Assembly: GCF_040183065.1 (NCBI RefSeq)
Contig: NC_091118.1
Location: 209,880,029-209,944,028 of the forward strand
DNA from: Periplaneta americana
Taxonomy: Eukaryota; Arthropoda; Insecta; Blattodea; Blattidae
Direction: 5' to 3'
Length of the DNA stretch: 64,000 bases
A program made the translations under genes and the position numbers. The notes below the pieces were generated by a model. That model ran no database searches, was not told the DNA's origin, and saw only the letters and a program-made list of their open reading frames with translations. This document shows positions 21,426 to 32,568 of the stretch, in pieces; positions within the stretch are counted from its first letter, which is position 1; each line of letters starts with the position of its first letter.

Positions 21426-22732
21426 CACTCACCCAACCATCCACACACTCACTCGCTCACTTACCCATCCATCCACCCACCCACCCACCCACCCACCCAC
21501 TCACTCATTCACCCAGCCACGCACTCACTCACCCACGCACTCACCCACCCACCCACCCACGCACTCACTCACTCACCCACCCATCCACCCACCCACCCAC
21601 GCACTCACCCACTCACCCACCCACGCACTCACTCACCCACCCACGCACTCACCCACCCACGCACTCACCCACCCACCCACGCACTCACCCACCCACGCAC
21701 TCACTCACCCACGCACTCACTCACCCACCCACGCACTCACTCACCCACCCACGCACTCACTCACCCACCCACGCACTCACCCACCCACGCACTCACCCAC
21801 CCACGCACTCACTCACCCACGCACTCACCCACCCACACACTCACCCACCCATGCACTCACCCACCCACGCACTCACTCACCCACCCACCCATGCACTCAC
21901 CCACCCACGCACTCACCCACGCACTCACTCACCCACCCACCCACGCACTCACTCACCCACGCACTCACTCACCCACGCATTCACTCACCCACCCACGCAC
22001 TCACCCACCCACGCACTCACCCATCCACCCACGCACTCACTCACCCACCCACGCACTCACTCACCCACCCACGCACTCACTCACCCACCCACGCACTCAC
22101 TCACCCACCCACGCACTCACTCATCCACCCACCCACACACTCACCCACCCAAGCACTCACTCACCCACCCACCCACGCACTCACTCACCCACCCACGCAC
22201 TCACCCACGCACTCACCCACCCACGCACTCACCCACCCACGCACTCACTCACCCACGCACTCACTCACTCACTCACCCACCCACCCACGCACTCACTCAC
22301 CCACCCACGCACTCACTCACCCACCCACCCACACACACACTCACTCACCCACCCACCCACCCACTCACCCACCCACCCACGCACTCACCCACCCACGCAC
22401 TCACCCACCCACGCACCCACCCACGCACTCACCCACCCACGCACTCACTCACCCACGCACTCACTCACTCACTCACCCACCCACCCACGCACTCACTCAC
22501 CCACCCACCCACTCACCCACCCACGCACTCACTCACTCACCCACCCACGCACTCACCCACCCACCCACCCACCCACTCACTCACCCACCCACGCACTCAC
22601 TCACTCACCCATCCACCCACGCACTCACCCACCCACTCACCCACCCACGCACTCACTCACTCACTCACCCACCCACGCACTCACTCACTCACCCACCCAC
22701 CCACCCACTCACTCACTCACTCACTCACTCAC
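21421..22732. repeat. CACT/CACC/CACG tetranucleotide array
   Basis: Over 1.3 kb of ACTC, ACCC and ACGC words in 4-bp register. Order is irregular, though 12- to 28-bp modules such as CACGCACTCACTCACCCACC recur. Plus frames stay open for about 300 codons as LTHPPTH-type text, an artefact of composition. It starts directly at the LINE-A fragment edge. Confidence 0.95.
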
Positions 22733-23639
22733 TCATACGCGATTCGTCTCGCTCTATAATCCGAGTCTTCCAACTTTATACCCTAATACCCACGTGCATG
22801 AACACCGGTTAGTGTACCACCGGCTAAAATTTGAACACTAACGGTAAGTAACAAAAAACGCACGACGTCCAAAAAAGACATTTTAACATTAGACCAATCA
22901 ATAACATAGGGAAATAAATACGAATTATTATTGTTTCTTTACATATAGTAGCGATTCCACCTCCTTTGGTGATATCTGGTAACAGTTGGAAACATTGAAA
23001 AGACAGCTATGTTAGTTTTTTAGAAACTAATCTTACGTTAGCCTCACTGCTCTGTCTAATTATCCGATGTGTATTTGGACTATTCCACTACAAAATCTGA
23101 TAAGTGTAATTCATTTTGTTTTTTGAGCTCTTTCTTGGCAGTGTTAAAAAGAATTAAGTCAGGACGAACGTCGCATTTTTAATTGAAGAAGCAGAAGTTT
23201 GTCCGTTGAGTGAGGACGTATTTTTATTTTTTTTTTTTTGGCTTATTCATTTTATTTTCGCGGACACATGTGGGTAAAATACTTCTGTCAGCGAATGACC
23301 GGAGTTTAGTTTTTTTAAATAAAAGTTCGATACAAATCGCAAAAGAAACATTTTGAAAATTCATAATTCCAAGAACTTTTTATGTACAAGTAGGTAAATA
23401 TTCTTTTCTTATATATCGAAGAGCAATTTTCAGACATCAAAAACACCGTCTTTCATAAGACCGTGAAACATTTTAGAAATTCACGAGAAATAAAATAAAA
23501 AAGCAACGGATAATTGTAATTTTATTATTCTATAGAAGGGGAACTCTACAAGTTTTGTTAAGAAAAGGCTGTATTACAAAGTTGTCGTGGTTTGCCGCTA
23601 GTAGGAGTAGTAGTGAATTAGCTTTGTTAGGAAAAAGCC
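22733..23639. other. Unassigned sequence
   Basis: No confident gene or repeat assignment. The 107-codon minus frame at 23530-23853 overlaps the mariner-like relic on the other strand and is a shadow. Confidence 0.4.
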
Positions 23640-24005
23640 TGTGGTAATTACATTTCCCAACAATACGGCTGCCCGCCTCATTTCCACAATGACGTACGAA
23701 TCTAGCACAACATAAACTGATCACAATGTTGGATAGGGCGCTGTGGAAATAAGACGAAAAATTAGTGCTGTGGCCACCCAGGTCACCGGATTTCACATCT
23801 TGCGATTTTTTTCTTGTGGGGAATTGTGAAGGACATTGTTTTTGTAACATCATTCCTCGCTAATCTTCAGGAATTTCGCGACCGTATCACCGCACCTATG
23901 GAACTGATCGATCGTAATAATGTTGACACGCGTGTGGGATGAAAAATGGATTATCGCCCAGATGTCTCCTGTATCACCAAGTGTGGACACATTGAGCATT
24001 TGTGA
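23640..24005 (+). pseudogene. Mariner-like DDE transposase C-terminal relic
   Basis: Across several frameshifts the plus strand gives QQYGCPPHFHNDVR, then LWPPRSPDFTSCDFFL, GIVKDIVFVTSFLANLQEF, RDRITAPMELI and a TKxxHIEHL-type end. The WPPRSPDLTPxDFFLWG block, with its third catalytic acidic residue, and the final HIEHL are hallmarks of the insect mariner-like group whose N terminus is DUF4817. Frameshifts near 23690, 23820 and 23940 inactivate it. The following sequence to 24125 ends GAAACACCCGGTAT, a usual terminal motif of such elements. Confidence 0.8.
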
Positions 24006-24499
24006 GATGTATAAAAAAACTTGGAGAGTTTGCCTACATTTCTGTATAATAACATGTAGTATCCGTTGATTAGTTTATTTATGGTGAATTTCAAAATTGT
24101 TTCACGGATTATGAAACACCCGGTATATAAAATAGCATTAAAATAAAGCTTAAGGATATGGATGAATAAAATGTATAAAACGTGGAAACTTTTTAAGTTT
24201 AGAAAGTGTATGTGACATTTTAAAAGAAATTATTCACGTGCACATACGTTAGCAAAGCGAGTTAACAAAGATCGGCAGAGTTGTCGTGTAGGATGTACTG
24301 AAGGTATTTTTATCGCCTGTCAGTTGGTACACTAGCAATGATGCACGTGCTTCAACACAATGTGATTGCTGTCCCTGTTCTGAAGCAGTTCACGATTAAT
24401 TAATGGAAAAATCTGTCATCCATGGATGACATTCAACACGACCAATGATAATGACAGATAGCTCAACACTACTGGCAGTTGTAGTTGCTTCTAAGAAAT
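24006..24499. other. Mariner-like 3' flank, then unassigned sequence
   Basis: Up to about 24125 this is probably the 3' untranslated part and terminus of the preceding transposase relic. Nothing was recognised from there to 24500. Confidence 0.4.
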
Positions 24500-25214
24500 T
24501 TATTGACGGCCTGATAGACAACAAAAAATAGGTTGCAGCCGCCAAATTACTCTTCAAGGAACGACCACTCATATAAACTGAGGGAAAGAAGGCAGAGGAC
24601 GGACACTGGAAAGTTTTCTTTTCTCAATCGTACTATCAGGGACTGGAATGCTTTACCTGCAGACTTATTAAAGGCTTTACCAACAACCAAAAATGTATTT
24701 AAAATAGACTTAAGGACCTTACTAATAGACGGTAATTATACACAGTATTTAAAGGGTGTAAATGATATGTTGTTATTGAAGTGTTGTATCAGTGAAGAAT
24801 TATGTTGTGTCAGTGAAGTGTGTTGTATCAGTGAAGAAGTATGTCGTGTCAGTGAAGTGTGTTGTATCAGTGAAGAAGTATGTCGTGTCAGTGAAGTGTG
24901 CTGTGTAAGTGAAACGTGTTCCTGTCAGTGAAGCTTTATAGTTCATAGTGGCAGTGCAAAGTATTTGAACAGTGAAATGTTTTTGAAGTGTTAGTGAAAT
25001 CAGGATAGAATCAGTGAAATGTGTCGTAGTTCCATTGCAGTGAGTGAGTTTACAGCGAAATGAGTGTAATTTGAAAGGTACTTGTGCAGATATGAACATA
25101 TCATACTCGTGGGTTTTAGTTCGATCTTAGTTTTAAGGTACAGACCAGATTTATTTCAAATGTTATTTTAAGTGATCGTTTTATTTAATTTAGTATATTC
25201 CCTGTTGTTGTTGT

Positions 25215-25249
<35 letters not shown>

Positions 25250-25380
25250 AGTATTAATTATTAGTATTATTATTAATTGTATTTTTAATTAATAAGTTTA
25301 TTATTGTCATTATTGAGTGTAATTATTTACCACTGCCACCGAGTATATACCCACTGCAGTGTGAATAAATACATACAACA
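24500..25380 (+). mobile_element. LINE-B 3' end with partial ORF2 and tail
   Basis: Holds a coding end (24533-24931), a 3' region full of GTCAGTGAA-type words and TCATACTCGTGGGTTTTAGT, a TTATTA run (25216-25290), a block CACTGCCACCGAGTATATAC, and an ATACATACA tail. Truncated homologues lie at 4488-4912 and, inverted, at 38880-39370. The end block also recurs at 33693-33740. Confidence 0.8.
24533..24931 (+). pseudogene. LINE-B ORF2 C-terminal fragment
   Basis: The frame has YKLRERRQRTDTGKFSFLNR, then TIRDWNALPADLLKALP. This is the usual end of Jockey/CR1-like ORF2 (FFxRTIxxWNxLPxxVV). From about residue 82 it runs through a tandem CCVSEVCCISEEV repeat, the translation of GTGTCAGTGAA-type DNA words, so the true stop was probably lost or lies beyond. 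No reverse transcriptase motifs remain. Heavy 5' truncation. Confidence 0.75.
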
Positions 25381-25689
25381 TTTGGACAACCTTATGTCCT
25401 CTCAGTTTCATCAGATGCCATCAAGATTAGCGCCTAATTCATTAGAGTGAGGTTTTGAAAGAACGTAAGCACAGTAGACTTTGCGGAAAATGTTCCGTTC
25501 ATTTTTCGAAATGAGAGTACAATAGAAGATTGTCTTCAATGTCCTATATACATTTTTGACACTTATTTAATCACGGATTAACTTTATATTTTTTCTTTAC
25601 TGTGTTAATATGAGGCAATTATCTTGCTGAACAGTTTCGAAGTGATATTCTTCATTTTCCAAAGCCTAGTGAAAGTCCCGCGCTATTTT
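25381..25689. other. Unassigned sequence
   Basis: Nothing recognised. Confidence 0.4.
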
Positions 25690-26030
25690 CTGGTTTCCTG
25701 TTGTGGTGAGGCGTGTTCATGATTGTGTCGAAAATGGGGTGTGTTTTGAAATTGAGTTGAGTGTTCAGGATTGCTGGGGGTGTGTTTTTGTATGTTTTTA
25801 TATTTCATATATTTTCTAGGCTGTCAAGTTTCTGCTTTTTGGTTGGATGTGTAGTATTTTATGTCAGTGTCTATGTTACTGTAGTTGTGGTTGGAGTTCG
25901 TGATGTGTTCTGCGCATATTGAATTGTTTTGTGGATTTTTTTATGGCTGTGTTACGTTCCTTGTAAGGTGTTTGAAATGATCTGCCTGTCTGTCCATGTA
26001 GGCTAGTAATCGTTGCAACTGTTGCATGAT
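25690..26030 (-). pseudogene. Decayed Penelope-like GIY-YIG fragment
   Basis: On the minus strand it parallels the GIY-YIG frames at 8714 and 57483: the segments coding for RSFQT, the EHI and NANH region and the LNTLEQYEIY region are recognisable at DNA level. Many indels are present and no continuous frame. The left end has CCTGTTGTGGTGAGGCG, like the arm of the 54.9-kb PLE. It abuts the left arm of the large foldback at 26050. Confidence 0.6.
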
Positions 26031-26162
26031 ATTTTGCAATTCATTTTGATTTTCAGATAAATCTATTCAGGATAATAAATTTATTTAAAATGCTCAATCA
26101 TATGATTTATCAATTTTGCAAATTTATTATTTGCTAATACATCTTAAAAAGATATTTATGAA

Positions 26163-26188
26163 CGTTTTCGCCTGTACGGCATCATCAG
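26163..26188 (-). ncRNA. Hammerhead-like core in left foldback arm
   Basis: The minus strand reads CTGATGAT, stem GCC/GGC with a five-base loop, then GAAAAC. CTGATGA is the exact consensus of the hammerhead core, again with one extra U before stem II. The right-arm copy at 29229-29253 has lost the last stem pair. Confidence 0.4.
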
Positions 26189-26310
26189 ATATTCAAAATT
26201 TGACGAAATCTAAACATAAGTCCATTAACTTGTACATAGTAATATGTATAACAAAGGTTGAATGATTTATCATGAGTTTTATGTAATGTTAATCTTATAT
26301 TGGGAGCGGT

Positions 26311-27962
26311 ATGGCATAGTTGCGCCCCGCGGTCAATTGGGAGGCCTAGGCATGGCATAATTACGCCCCGAAGAAACCAGGTAGCAGAATGGACATGGCA
26401 TAATTGCGCCCCGAAGAAATCAGGTAGCAGAATGGACATGGCATAGTTGCGCCCCGAAGAAATCAGGTAGCAGAATGGACATGGCATAGTTGCGCCCCGA
26501 AGGAATCAGGTAGCAGGATGGACATGGCATAGTTGCGCCCCGAAGAAATCAGGTAGCAGAATGGACATGGCATAGTTGCGCCCCGAAGAAATCAGGTAGC
26601 AGAATGGATATGAAATAGTTGCGCCCCGAAGAAATCAGGTAGCAGAATGGACATGGCATAGTTGCGCCCCGAAGAAATCAGGTAGCAGAATGGACATGGC
26701 ATAGTTGCGCCCCGAAGAAATCAGGTAGCAGAATGGACATGGCATAGTTGCGCCCCGAAGAAATCAGGTAGCAGAATGGACATGGCATAGTTGCGCCCCG
26801 AAGAAATCAGGTAGCAGAATGGACATGGCATAGTTGCGCCCCGAAGGAATCAGGTAGCAGGATGGACATGGCATAGTTGCGCCCCGAAGAAATCAGGTAG
26901 CAGAATGGACATGGCATAGTTGCGCCCCGAAGAAATCAGGTAGCAGAATGGATATGAAATAGTTGCGCCCCGAAGAAATCAGGTAGCAGAATGGACATGG
27001 CATAGTTGCGCCCCGAAGAAATCAGGTAGCAGAATGGACATGGCATAGTTGCGCCCCGAAGAAATCAGGTAGCAGAATGGACATGGCATAGTTGCGCCCC
27101 GAAGAAATCAGGTAGCAGAATGGACATGGCATAGTTGCGCCCCGAAGAAATCAGGTAGCAGAATGGACATGGCATAGTTGCGCCCCGAAGAAATCAGGTA
27201 GCAGAATGGACATGGCATAGTTGCGCCCCGAAGAAATCAGGTAGCAGAATGGACATGGCATAGTTGCGCCCCGAAGAAATCAGGTAGCAGAATGGACATG
27301 GCATAGTTGCGCCCCGAAGAAATCAGGTAGCAGAATGGACATGGCATAGTTGCGCCCCGAAGAAATCAGTTAGCAGGATGGACATGGCATAGTTGCGCCC
27401 CGAAGAAATCAGGTAGCAGAATGGACATGGCATAGTTGCGCCCCGAAGAAATCAGGTAGCAGAATGGACATGGCATAGTTGCGCCCCGAAGAAATCAGGT
27501 AGCAGAATGGACATGGCATAGTTGCGCCCCGAAGAAATCAGGTAGCAGAATGGACATGGCATAGTTGCGCCCCGAAGAAATCAGTTAGCAGGATGGACAT
27601 GGCATAGTTGCGCCCCGAAGAAATCAGGTAGCAGAATGGACATGGCATAGTTGCGCCCCGAAGAAATCAGGTAGCAGAATGGACATGGCATAGTTGCGCC
27701 CCGAAGAAATCAGGTAGCAGAATGGACATGGCATAGTTGCGCCCCGAAGAAATCAGGTAGCAGAATGGACATGGCATAGTTGCGCCCCGAAGAAATCAGG
27801 TAGCAGAATGGACATGGCATAGTTGCGCCCCGAAGAAATCAGTTAGCAGGATGGACATGGCATAGTTGCGCCCCGAAGAAATCAGGTAGCAGAATGGACA
27901 TGGCATAGTTGCGCCCCGAAGAAATCAGGTAGCAGAATGGACATGGCATAGTTGCGCCCCGA
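26311..27962. repeat. 43-bp satellite array with higher-order variants
   Basis: Thirty-eight or so units of GCATAGTTGCGCCCCGAAGA plus AATCAGGTAGCAGAATGGACATG. The pair of variants GGAATCAGGTAGCAGGATGG and GATATGAAAT recurs 344 bp apart (8 units). The variant CAGTTAGCAGGATGG recurs at spacings of 215 and 258 bp (5 and 6 units), showing segmental amplification. Richer in GC than the flanks. Confidence 0.95.
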
Positions 27963-28559
27963 TGGACATAGTATACATGAAAGTGATTGTCATAAAAATA
28001 AATAAATTATTTAACAATATTACAGTGATAGCTGCATTGGAATCAGGTAGGCCTAGCATATGATCAATTTTACTATTTAAAATAACACTTTTTTATCGAT
28101 CACACACAATAAATGAATTGCATTTTTTGTTTCTACATCGATATCTTAACGCTACAGTACAGGGTTTCGAAAATTGAAACTTGGAACCACTGTGAATTAT
28201 TAACTCTTCACCCTTTTCACTAAACTTAACATTCATTTTAAATTAACCTCACTATACGCCACAGACGGTGTGAAAATCACTAATAAAATGTCAAGACTGC
28301 TAAGGCCCCATATTCCAACGGCTCACTCATTTGAATATGTCAGTTAATAAAGTACTGTCAACTTCATGGTGTTCATTTTAATGGTAGGTTATTGATAATC
28401 ACTGCATAAACAGTAGAAAAACAGTTAATAAAATATTGCCAACTTCATGGTGTTCATTTTAACGGTATCGATAATGAATATTAAATCGCATAAGAAATCA
28501 ATAAGGTTGGTTGATTACGAGGCTCGAGTTCCCGTAGTGTCTTTTTCTCTACCAATTTC
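27963..28559. other. Foldback internal spacer with an imperfect 83-bp duplication
   Basis: About 28340-28400 and 28422-28480 share CAACTTCATGGTGTTCATTT within an approximately 83-bp direct duplication. No coding frame. Confidence 0.6.
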
Positions 28560-28780
28560 ATCTGGGCGCAACTATGCCATGTCCATTCTGCTACCTGATT
28601 TCTTCGGGGCGCAACTATGCCATGTCCATCCTGCTACCTGATTTCTTCGGGGCGCAACTATGCCATACCCTATTCTCTACCTGATGGGAACGGGGCGCAA
28701 CTATGCCCACAAAATAGGGACCCTTTTTTATCTGCTGCATTTTATCTTACCGTGGGGCGCAACTATGCCCTGCCCATTGG
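28560..28780. repeat. Inverted short run of the 43-bp satellite
   Basis: Five decayed units of GGGGCGCAACTATGCC-type sequence in the opposite orientation to the main array, so the satellite belongs to both halves of the foldback. Units diverge toward the right. Confidence 0.9.
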
Positions 28781-29118
28781 GAGAATGTTCAATTTTGAAT
28801 AATTTGTGTAATTTTTTGATTGCGGAAAGATAAAACATGACATTTATGATTAAAAAATGTGAATTTATTTGTATTTTAGTTGGTTATTTAACGACGCTGT
28901 ATCGACTACTAGGTTATTTAGCGTCGATGAGATTGGTGATAGCGAGATGATATCTGGCGAGATGAGGTCGAAGTAAATTGTGAACATTAATAGTGTAACT
29001 CATGTTACATTTTTTATATGCATTAATATTCATATTTTATAATCACAAATTTTGATACGTTATCTTTCGCCAAATCAATAAATTACACAAATTCTTCAAA
29101 ATTGAACATTCTCCCAAT
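28780..29118. repeat. Inner inverted repeat holding a SINE fragment
   Basis: GGGAGAATGTTCAATTTTGA at 28780 is mirrored by TTGAACATTCTCCCAAT at 29100, with about 55-bp arms (28780-28835, 29060-29118). At 28872-28975 lies the 3' part of the SINE seen whole at 45423 (GGTTATTTAACGACGCTGTA). Confidence 0.75.
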
Positions 29119-29228
29119 ATAAGATTTCCATTACAGAAAACTCATGAAAAATCATTCAACCACTTCTATGCATATTACTGTGTACAACTTAATGGACTTA
29201 TGTTTAGATTTCGTCAAATTTTGAATTT

Positions 29229-29253
29229 CTGATGATGCCGTACAGGAGAAAAC
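29229..29253 (+). ncRNA. Hammerhead-like core in right foldback arm, decayed
   Basis: CTGATGAT, then GCC, five bases, GGA and GAAAAC. The inverse copy of 26163-26188, but the third base of the closing stem is changed, so stem II is weakened. Confidence 0.35.
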
Positions 29254-29344
29254 GTTCATAAATATCTTTTTTTAAGATGTATTAGCAAATAAAAAATTTG
29301 CGTAATTGATAAATCATATGATTGAGCATTTTAAATAAATTTAT

Positions 29345-29935
29345 GCTCGACCATGCCGAAATGTAGTAATTATACACCTGGTAGCAGTCCTTTAATGCAT
29401 GTCATTAAAGTACACCTATTCATTGAAGTTCAGGTTTTCGATTATTCTCGGATATGGAATCGAAAGACGAGGAAACGTGACAGAGGCTGGAAATCCAATA
29501 CTGTCGCAGAAGGTTATGTTCTATTACCATAATAATTAGCGTTAATTGTAAATAATATTTAAATAAATTCAATTTGTCATGTCGTTTTTCAATTCTAAAT
29601 CAATTTCCAGGTTATACATTCTCTGCATTACATCAAGGTCAATGACATTATTGTTCCTCGGAAAAAATCAATACTTTCGCCTCTGCGCACATCTCTCTGC
29701 GCTATGAACAAGGTCACTTACGATCTTCTGTCAGATAAAAATAACATGAATATTTCTGAATAATTTCAAGTTAGAAATATGGTCGAGCATAAAAAGTCGT
29801 ATGAAACTTGCCTATAATGGTAATCAAGACGCTCGTATGAAAATTATGAAACTCGCTTGCGCTCGTTTCATAAACAATTATACTTGCGTCTTAATTACTA
29901 TCATCATAGGCTCGTTGCATGATGTACTGTTATTA
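29345..29935 (+). repeat. Family-F repeat, copy B
   Basis: Starts TATGCTCGACCATGCCG, has the inverse ATGGTCGAGCATAAAA at about 29779-29794, and ends with the palindrome and GGCTCGTTGCATGATG. Like copy A it lacks the CCAAT/TATA-like block. Its palindrome centre reads CTCGCTTGCGCTCG. It directly abuts the foldback on its left and a PLE relic on its right. Confidence 0.85.
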
Positions 29936-29939
29936 TATT

Positions 29940-30110
29940 GCATGATAGTTTGTATACCTACACCTGTTGAATTGTATTTATTTGTGTGTCTTGTCTGTGT
30001 TAAGATGTTTTTGTACTCGATGTGTGTTCTGTATGCAATGTTGTATTTTATTTTCTTCAATGATGATGCAATCTTGTATATTGTGTTCTTGTTTTCTTAT
30101 GTTAGTGTGA
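29940..30110 (-). pseudogene. Penelope-like fragment upstream of GIY-YIG
   Basis: The minus strand reads LKKIKYNIAYRT, then a short gap and TRHTNKYNSTGV. This corresponds to the linker just before GIY-YIG in the 57.3-kb copy (KKLNYNIAYRT, NKYNHTGV). The nuclease domain itself is missing, cut by copy B of family F. Confidence 0.65.
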
Positions 30111-30195
30111 TGTATTTGTTTTGTTCTTGTGTTAGTTATACGTTTTGTTGTTTGAGTTTACTCTTTCTTATGATGTTGCATGTTAGCCTATGTTG

Positions 30196-30298
30196 GGATT
30201 GTATCTATTTTCCTATGCTATGTTTTTGAGTAGAAGATAAGGCCTTATGGACTTAACTCTGCCAGCGAAAAATCAAACATTCTATTCTATTCTATTCT
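30196..30298 (+). mobile_element. LINE-E 3' terminus
   Basis: GAAGATAAGGCCTTATGGAC then TTAACTCTGCCAG and a TTCTA tail. The same end sequence (GGCCTTACGGCCTTAACTCT) closes the 54.2-kb LINE. Only the terminal 100 bp is present. Confidence 0.6.
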
Positions 30299-30581
30299 GA
30301 ATTAACCATGTTTTCATTTATTCGGAAGATATAACATAGTTGCCATGATTTGTGAAATGAATCTCGTTGGTTCAGTAGTTTTAAAGATAAAAAATTTCAA
30401 TAGTAAACTGTTAGTTTTGGTCAATTGGGTCTTGAATCTCTCCTTAATTAACGGGGATTTGTTTAGAAAATAAAAAGCTTTGGCAATTTGTAAAACAAGA
30501 AAACATCAGACTCTGACTTAGCAACCAAGTTAGTTACGAGAATGACCATAAATATTAATAACATTTCAATAACTACTAAAC

Positions 30582-30891
30582 AGACCAGCCTAATGGGCTA
30601 GTGGTGAGAGCTAGTGGTCATGAGGTCCCGGGTTCGATTCCCGATTAGAACACAGGAATTTTTCCTTAAAGGGGAATGTTCCTGTGTTCGTCCATGGTCT
30701 GGAAATTAGGTTAGGCTTATGTTTAAGACCTCTCCTGGCACTTCATAAATCATAATTATCCTATCATAATATCATCGGGACAGTGTAACTCCGTCTTCCA
30801 GGTGCCCCAACCTCAGAAGTGGGTTACAAATAAGCCATTGTCAGGAGAGACCAGAAATGTCAAATTGCATTGTGTAAAAAATAATAAAAAT
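30582..30891 (+). mobile_element. tRNA-derived SINE with 8-bp TSD
   Basis: The head has GGGCTAGTGGTGAGAGC (A box) and CCCGGGTTCGATTCCCG (B box). A body with GGAATGTTCCTGTGTTCGTC follows, then an A-rich tail (AAAAAATAATAAAAA). TACTAAAC flanks it (30574-30581, 30892-30899). No similarity to the other SINEs beyond the tRNA head. Confidence 0.8.
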
Positions 30892-30899
30892 TACTAAAC

Positions 30900-31304
30900 T
30901 GATGATGATGCAATTGCATCTTTTTTCTAGTAAGCCAGAGACATAGCTGCTTTAGTATAAATATGTTATGTAATAAACTGAGTGTTTTAAGATATATATT
31001 TGTTAGGACATTTTGAACTCATAAGAGCATCTTTTGTTTTATTCGGTCATTTTTTAGGCACTTTCATTTAATTTTTGCCATAAATCCCCATTATTACTGT
31101 AAAATAATGTCTATTTTCTTTACATATTTTGTCCATTAATACCCATTATTTTGTATAATATTTTAATCGTTTTTCTACACAAATATTGACATTTGAACGT
31201 AGTGCACCCCATGTAATAGATCAGTCCAACCACCCCTCCAATATAGATTCCTCTATACCTGCTAATTCCGGATAAGAGTGGCCTTGTGGTAGACTACATG
31301 GAAA
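30900..31304. other. Unassigned AT-rich sequence
   Basis: Contains TTTTTAGGCACTTTCATTTA and GCCATAAATCCCC words that faintly resemble the duplicated segments at 31505 and 33776. No gene. Confidence 0.4.
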
Positions 31305-31412
31305 CTAAAAGTAAAGTAAATCCATGGCGCTACAGCCCATGAAGGACCAAGACCGAACAGCTGACAGCTGACCTCACGTCCACATGCCAAGGCAGAGGTG
31401 AACGATCATACA
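31305..31412 (+). repeat. Possible SINE-like repeat (ATGGCGCTACAGCCCATGAA type)
   Basis: AATCCATGGCGCTACAGCCC, GACCAAGACCGA and CTCACGTCCACATGCC match a dispersed insect repeat that I recall. Recalled, not verified. No second copy in the window. Confidence 0.35.
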
Positions 31413-31504
31413 TAGTAACTACATCAGTAAAATAATTAATTAAAGTGTACTACTTAGAAAAAAATTGTGTGAAATTTAATTTAATTACTAATCTAAATAT
31501 TAAG

Positions 31505-31702
31505 TAGTACAAAACCTCTTTTTGTACTAAGCCAATTATGTAAGGTCAATTTTAGGGCATTTTAAGGGCATTTTTTTTAAGATATTTAGGCCATAAATGC
31601 AATGTTTTTAGGATATTTTTTCATGATTTATAGGTCATCAAAATCCTAGTCCTAATGATGATGATGATGATGATAACGAATCTGTGGTGTTTGTGATGAC
31701 TA
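31505..31702 (+). repeat. Duplicated segment, copy 1 (pair with 33776-33998)
   Basis: Shares CAATTATGTAAG, TTTTAGGGCATTTTAAGGGC, TTTCATGATTTATAGGTCAT, a GAT microsatellite and AACGAATCTGTGGTGTTTGT with the second copy, same orientation, 2.27 kb away. Probably two members of an uncharacterised repeat family. Confidence 0.8.
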
Positions 31703-31892
31703 TTTCGTTTAAATGACGTCATTCCATTCCCGACCAATGAAGTGTAATGAAATTTTGAATTCCAACAAATCACAGTCATACTTTGCGATAATTTTTGAAG
31801 CTAGATTTATCGCTATCAATTTATCCAATGGTCGTTCTTTTGTTTAGTGGTTGTCGCTAACTGTTTCCCCGTAAATTGATGATCATGAATAC

Positions 31893-32142
31893 ATTAAGAT
31901 CCAACTACACGGTTAAACTTTTCTTTCAACTTTAAAGCCATGAATGCAAGATTGATATTTAATATTAATTAATATATTTACGCAGTGAAGACGACGTTCA
32001 AAACGGCGCACCATGTAGACACAAAATCTTCATGCATCTTAATGGAACGTACCTTTTAAACTTGATTCTTTCAATATTCTTCCCAGATTGCACGCATACG
32101 CGATTGGAATATTGAACTGTGTAGATGCAGCTTTAGTTCCGT
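31893..32142. mobile_element. Candidate MITE with ATCTACACGGTT-type TIRs
   Basis: AACTACACGGTTAAAC at 31900 is mirrored by GAACTGTGTAGATGCAGC at 32116. The inner words CATGAATGCAAGATTGATAT and AATCTTCATGCATCTTAAT add imperfect symmetry. No TSD defined. Confidence 0.45.
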
Positions 32143-32568
32143 TACACACTACAGCGAGAATGCGTTTGTCGAGCTATAAAAATGCTTTCCTGTAGCACTG
32201 ATGGTAACAGTCGAAATAAGGCACAGCTGACATTGGTCCTGCTCCCAAAGGTAACTTAACCTATAATTGTAGCCTATAAAATTTGTATTTTGTGAATGAA
32301 ATGAAACAATGAATAGAAAGTCATATGTTCAAATTTATATAACATCATCGCATATCAAACCCAAAGACCTTGCATAGTAATAATAATGTCTTTGATCAAA
32401 CTGCCTTCCGTATGGCGTAATAAAATTCGTGTTTTAATTAGGCCTACCTATACAGAGATGGCTTCCCCTGTGTAGCAACATATCTCGCTGTGAATACATA
32501 AGCATTGGTGTATAGCTGTCCCCACTGTTACTGTTAAATTAAATTATGATTTCAGCAGATAATGAAAA
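32143..32568. other. Unassigned sequence
   Basis: Nothing recognised. Confidence 0.4.

Larger units (their letters stand above)
26050..29343. mobile_element. 3.3-kb foldback element enclosing a 43-bp satellite
   Basis: Arms 26050-26310 and 29105-29343 are inverted copies of about 245 bp: ATAAATTTATTTAAAATGCT at the outer edges, CATATGATTTATCAATT, TATCATGAGTTTT-type words and CTTATATTGGGA at the inner edges. Inside are 38 copies of a 43-bp satellite, a spacer, a short inverted run of the same satellite (28560-28780), and an inner hairpin that holds a SINE fragment. Arms carry a hammerhead-like core. No transposase. TSD not identified. Confidence 0.8.

Noticed and set aside
21851..22841. Two open frames of about 300 codons (LTHPPTH-type)
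   Set aside because: Translation of a CACN tetranucleotide array; same reasoning.
23530..23853. 107-codon minus frame
   Set aside because: Complement of a mariner-like transposase relic that is recognisable on the plus strand.
26311..27962. CRISPR-like regular repeat array
   Set aside because: The 43-bp units are contiguous with no variable spacers and the genome is eukaryotic; it is a satellite.
29801..30229. 142-codon hydrophobic plus frame, possible membrane protein
   Set aside because: Spans the end of a family-F repeat, the antisense of a Penelope fragment and a LINE end. The hydrophobicity comes from T-rich antisense DNA.
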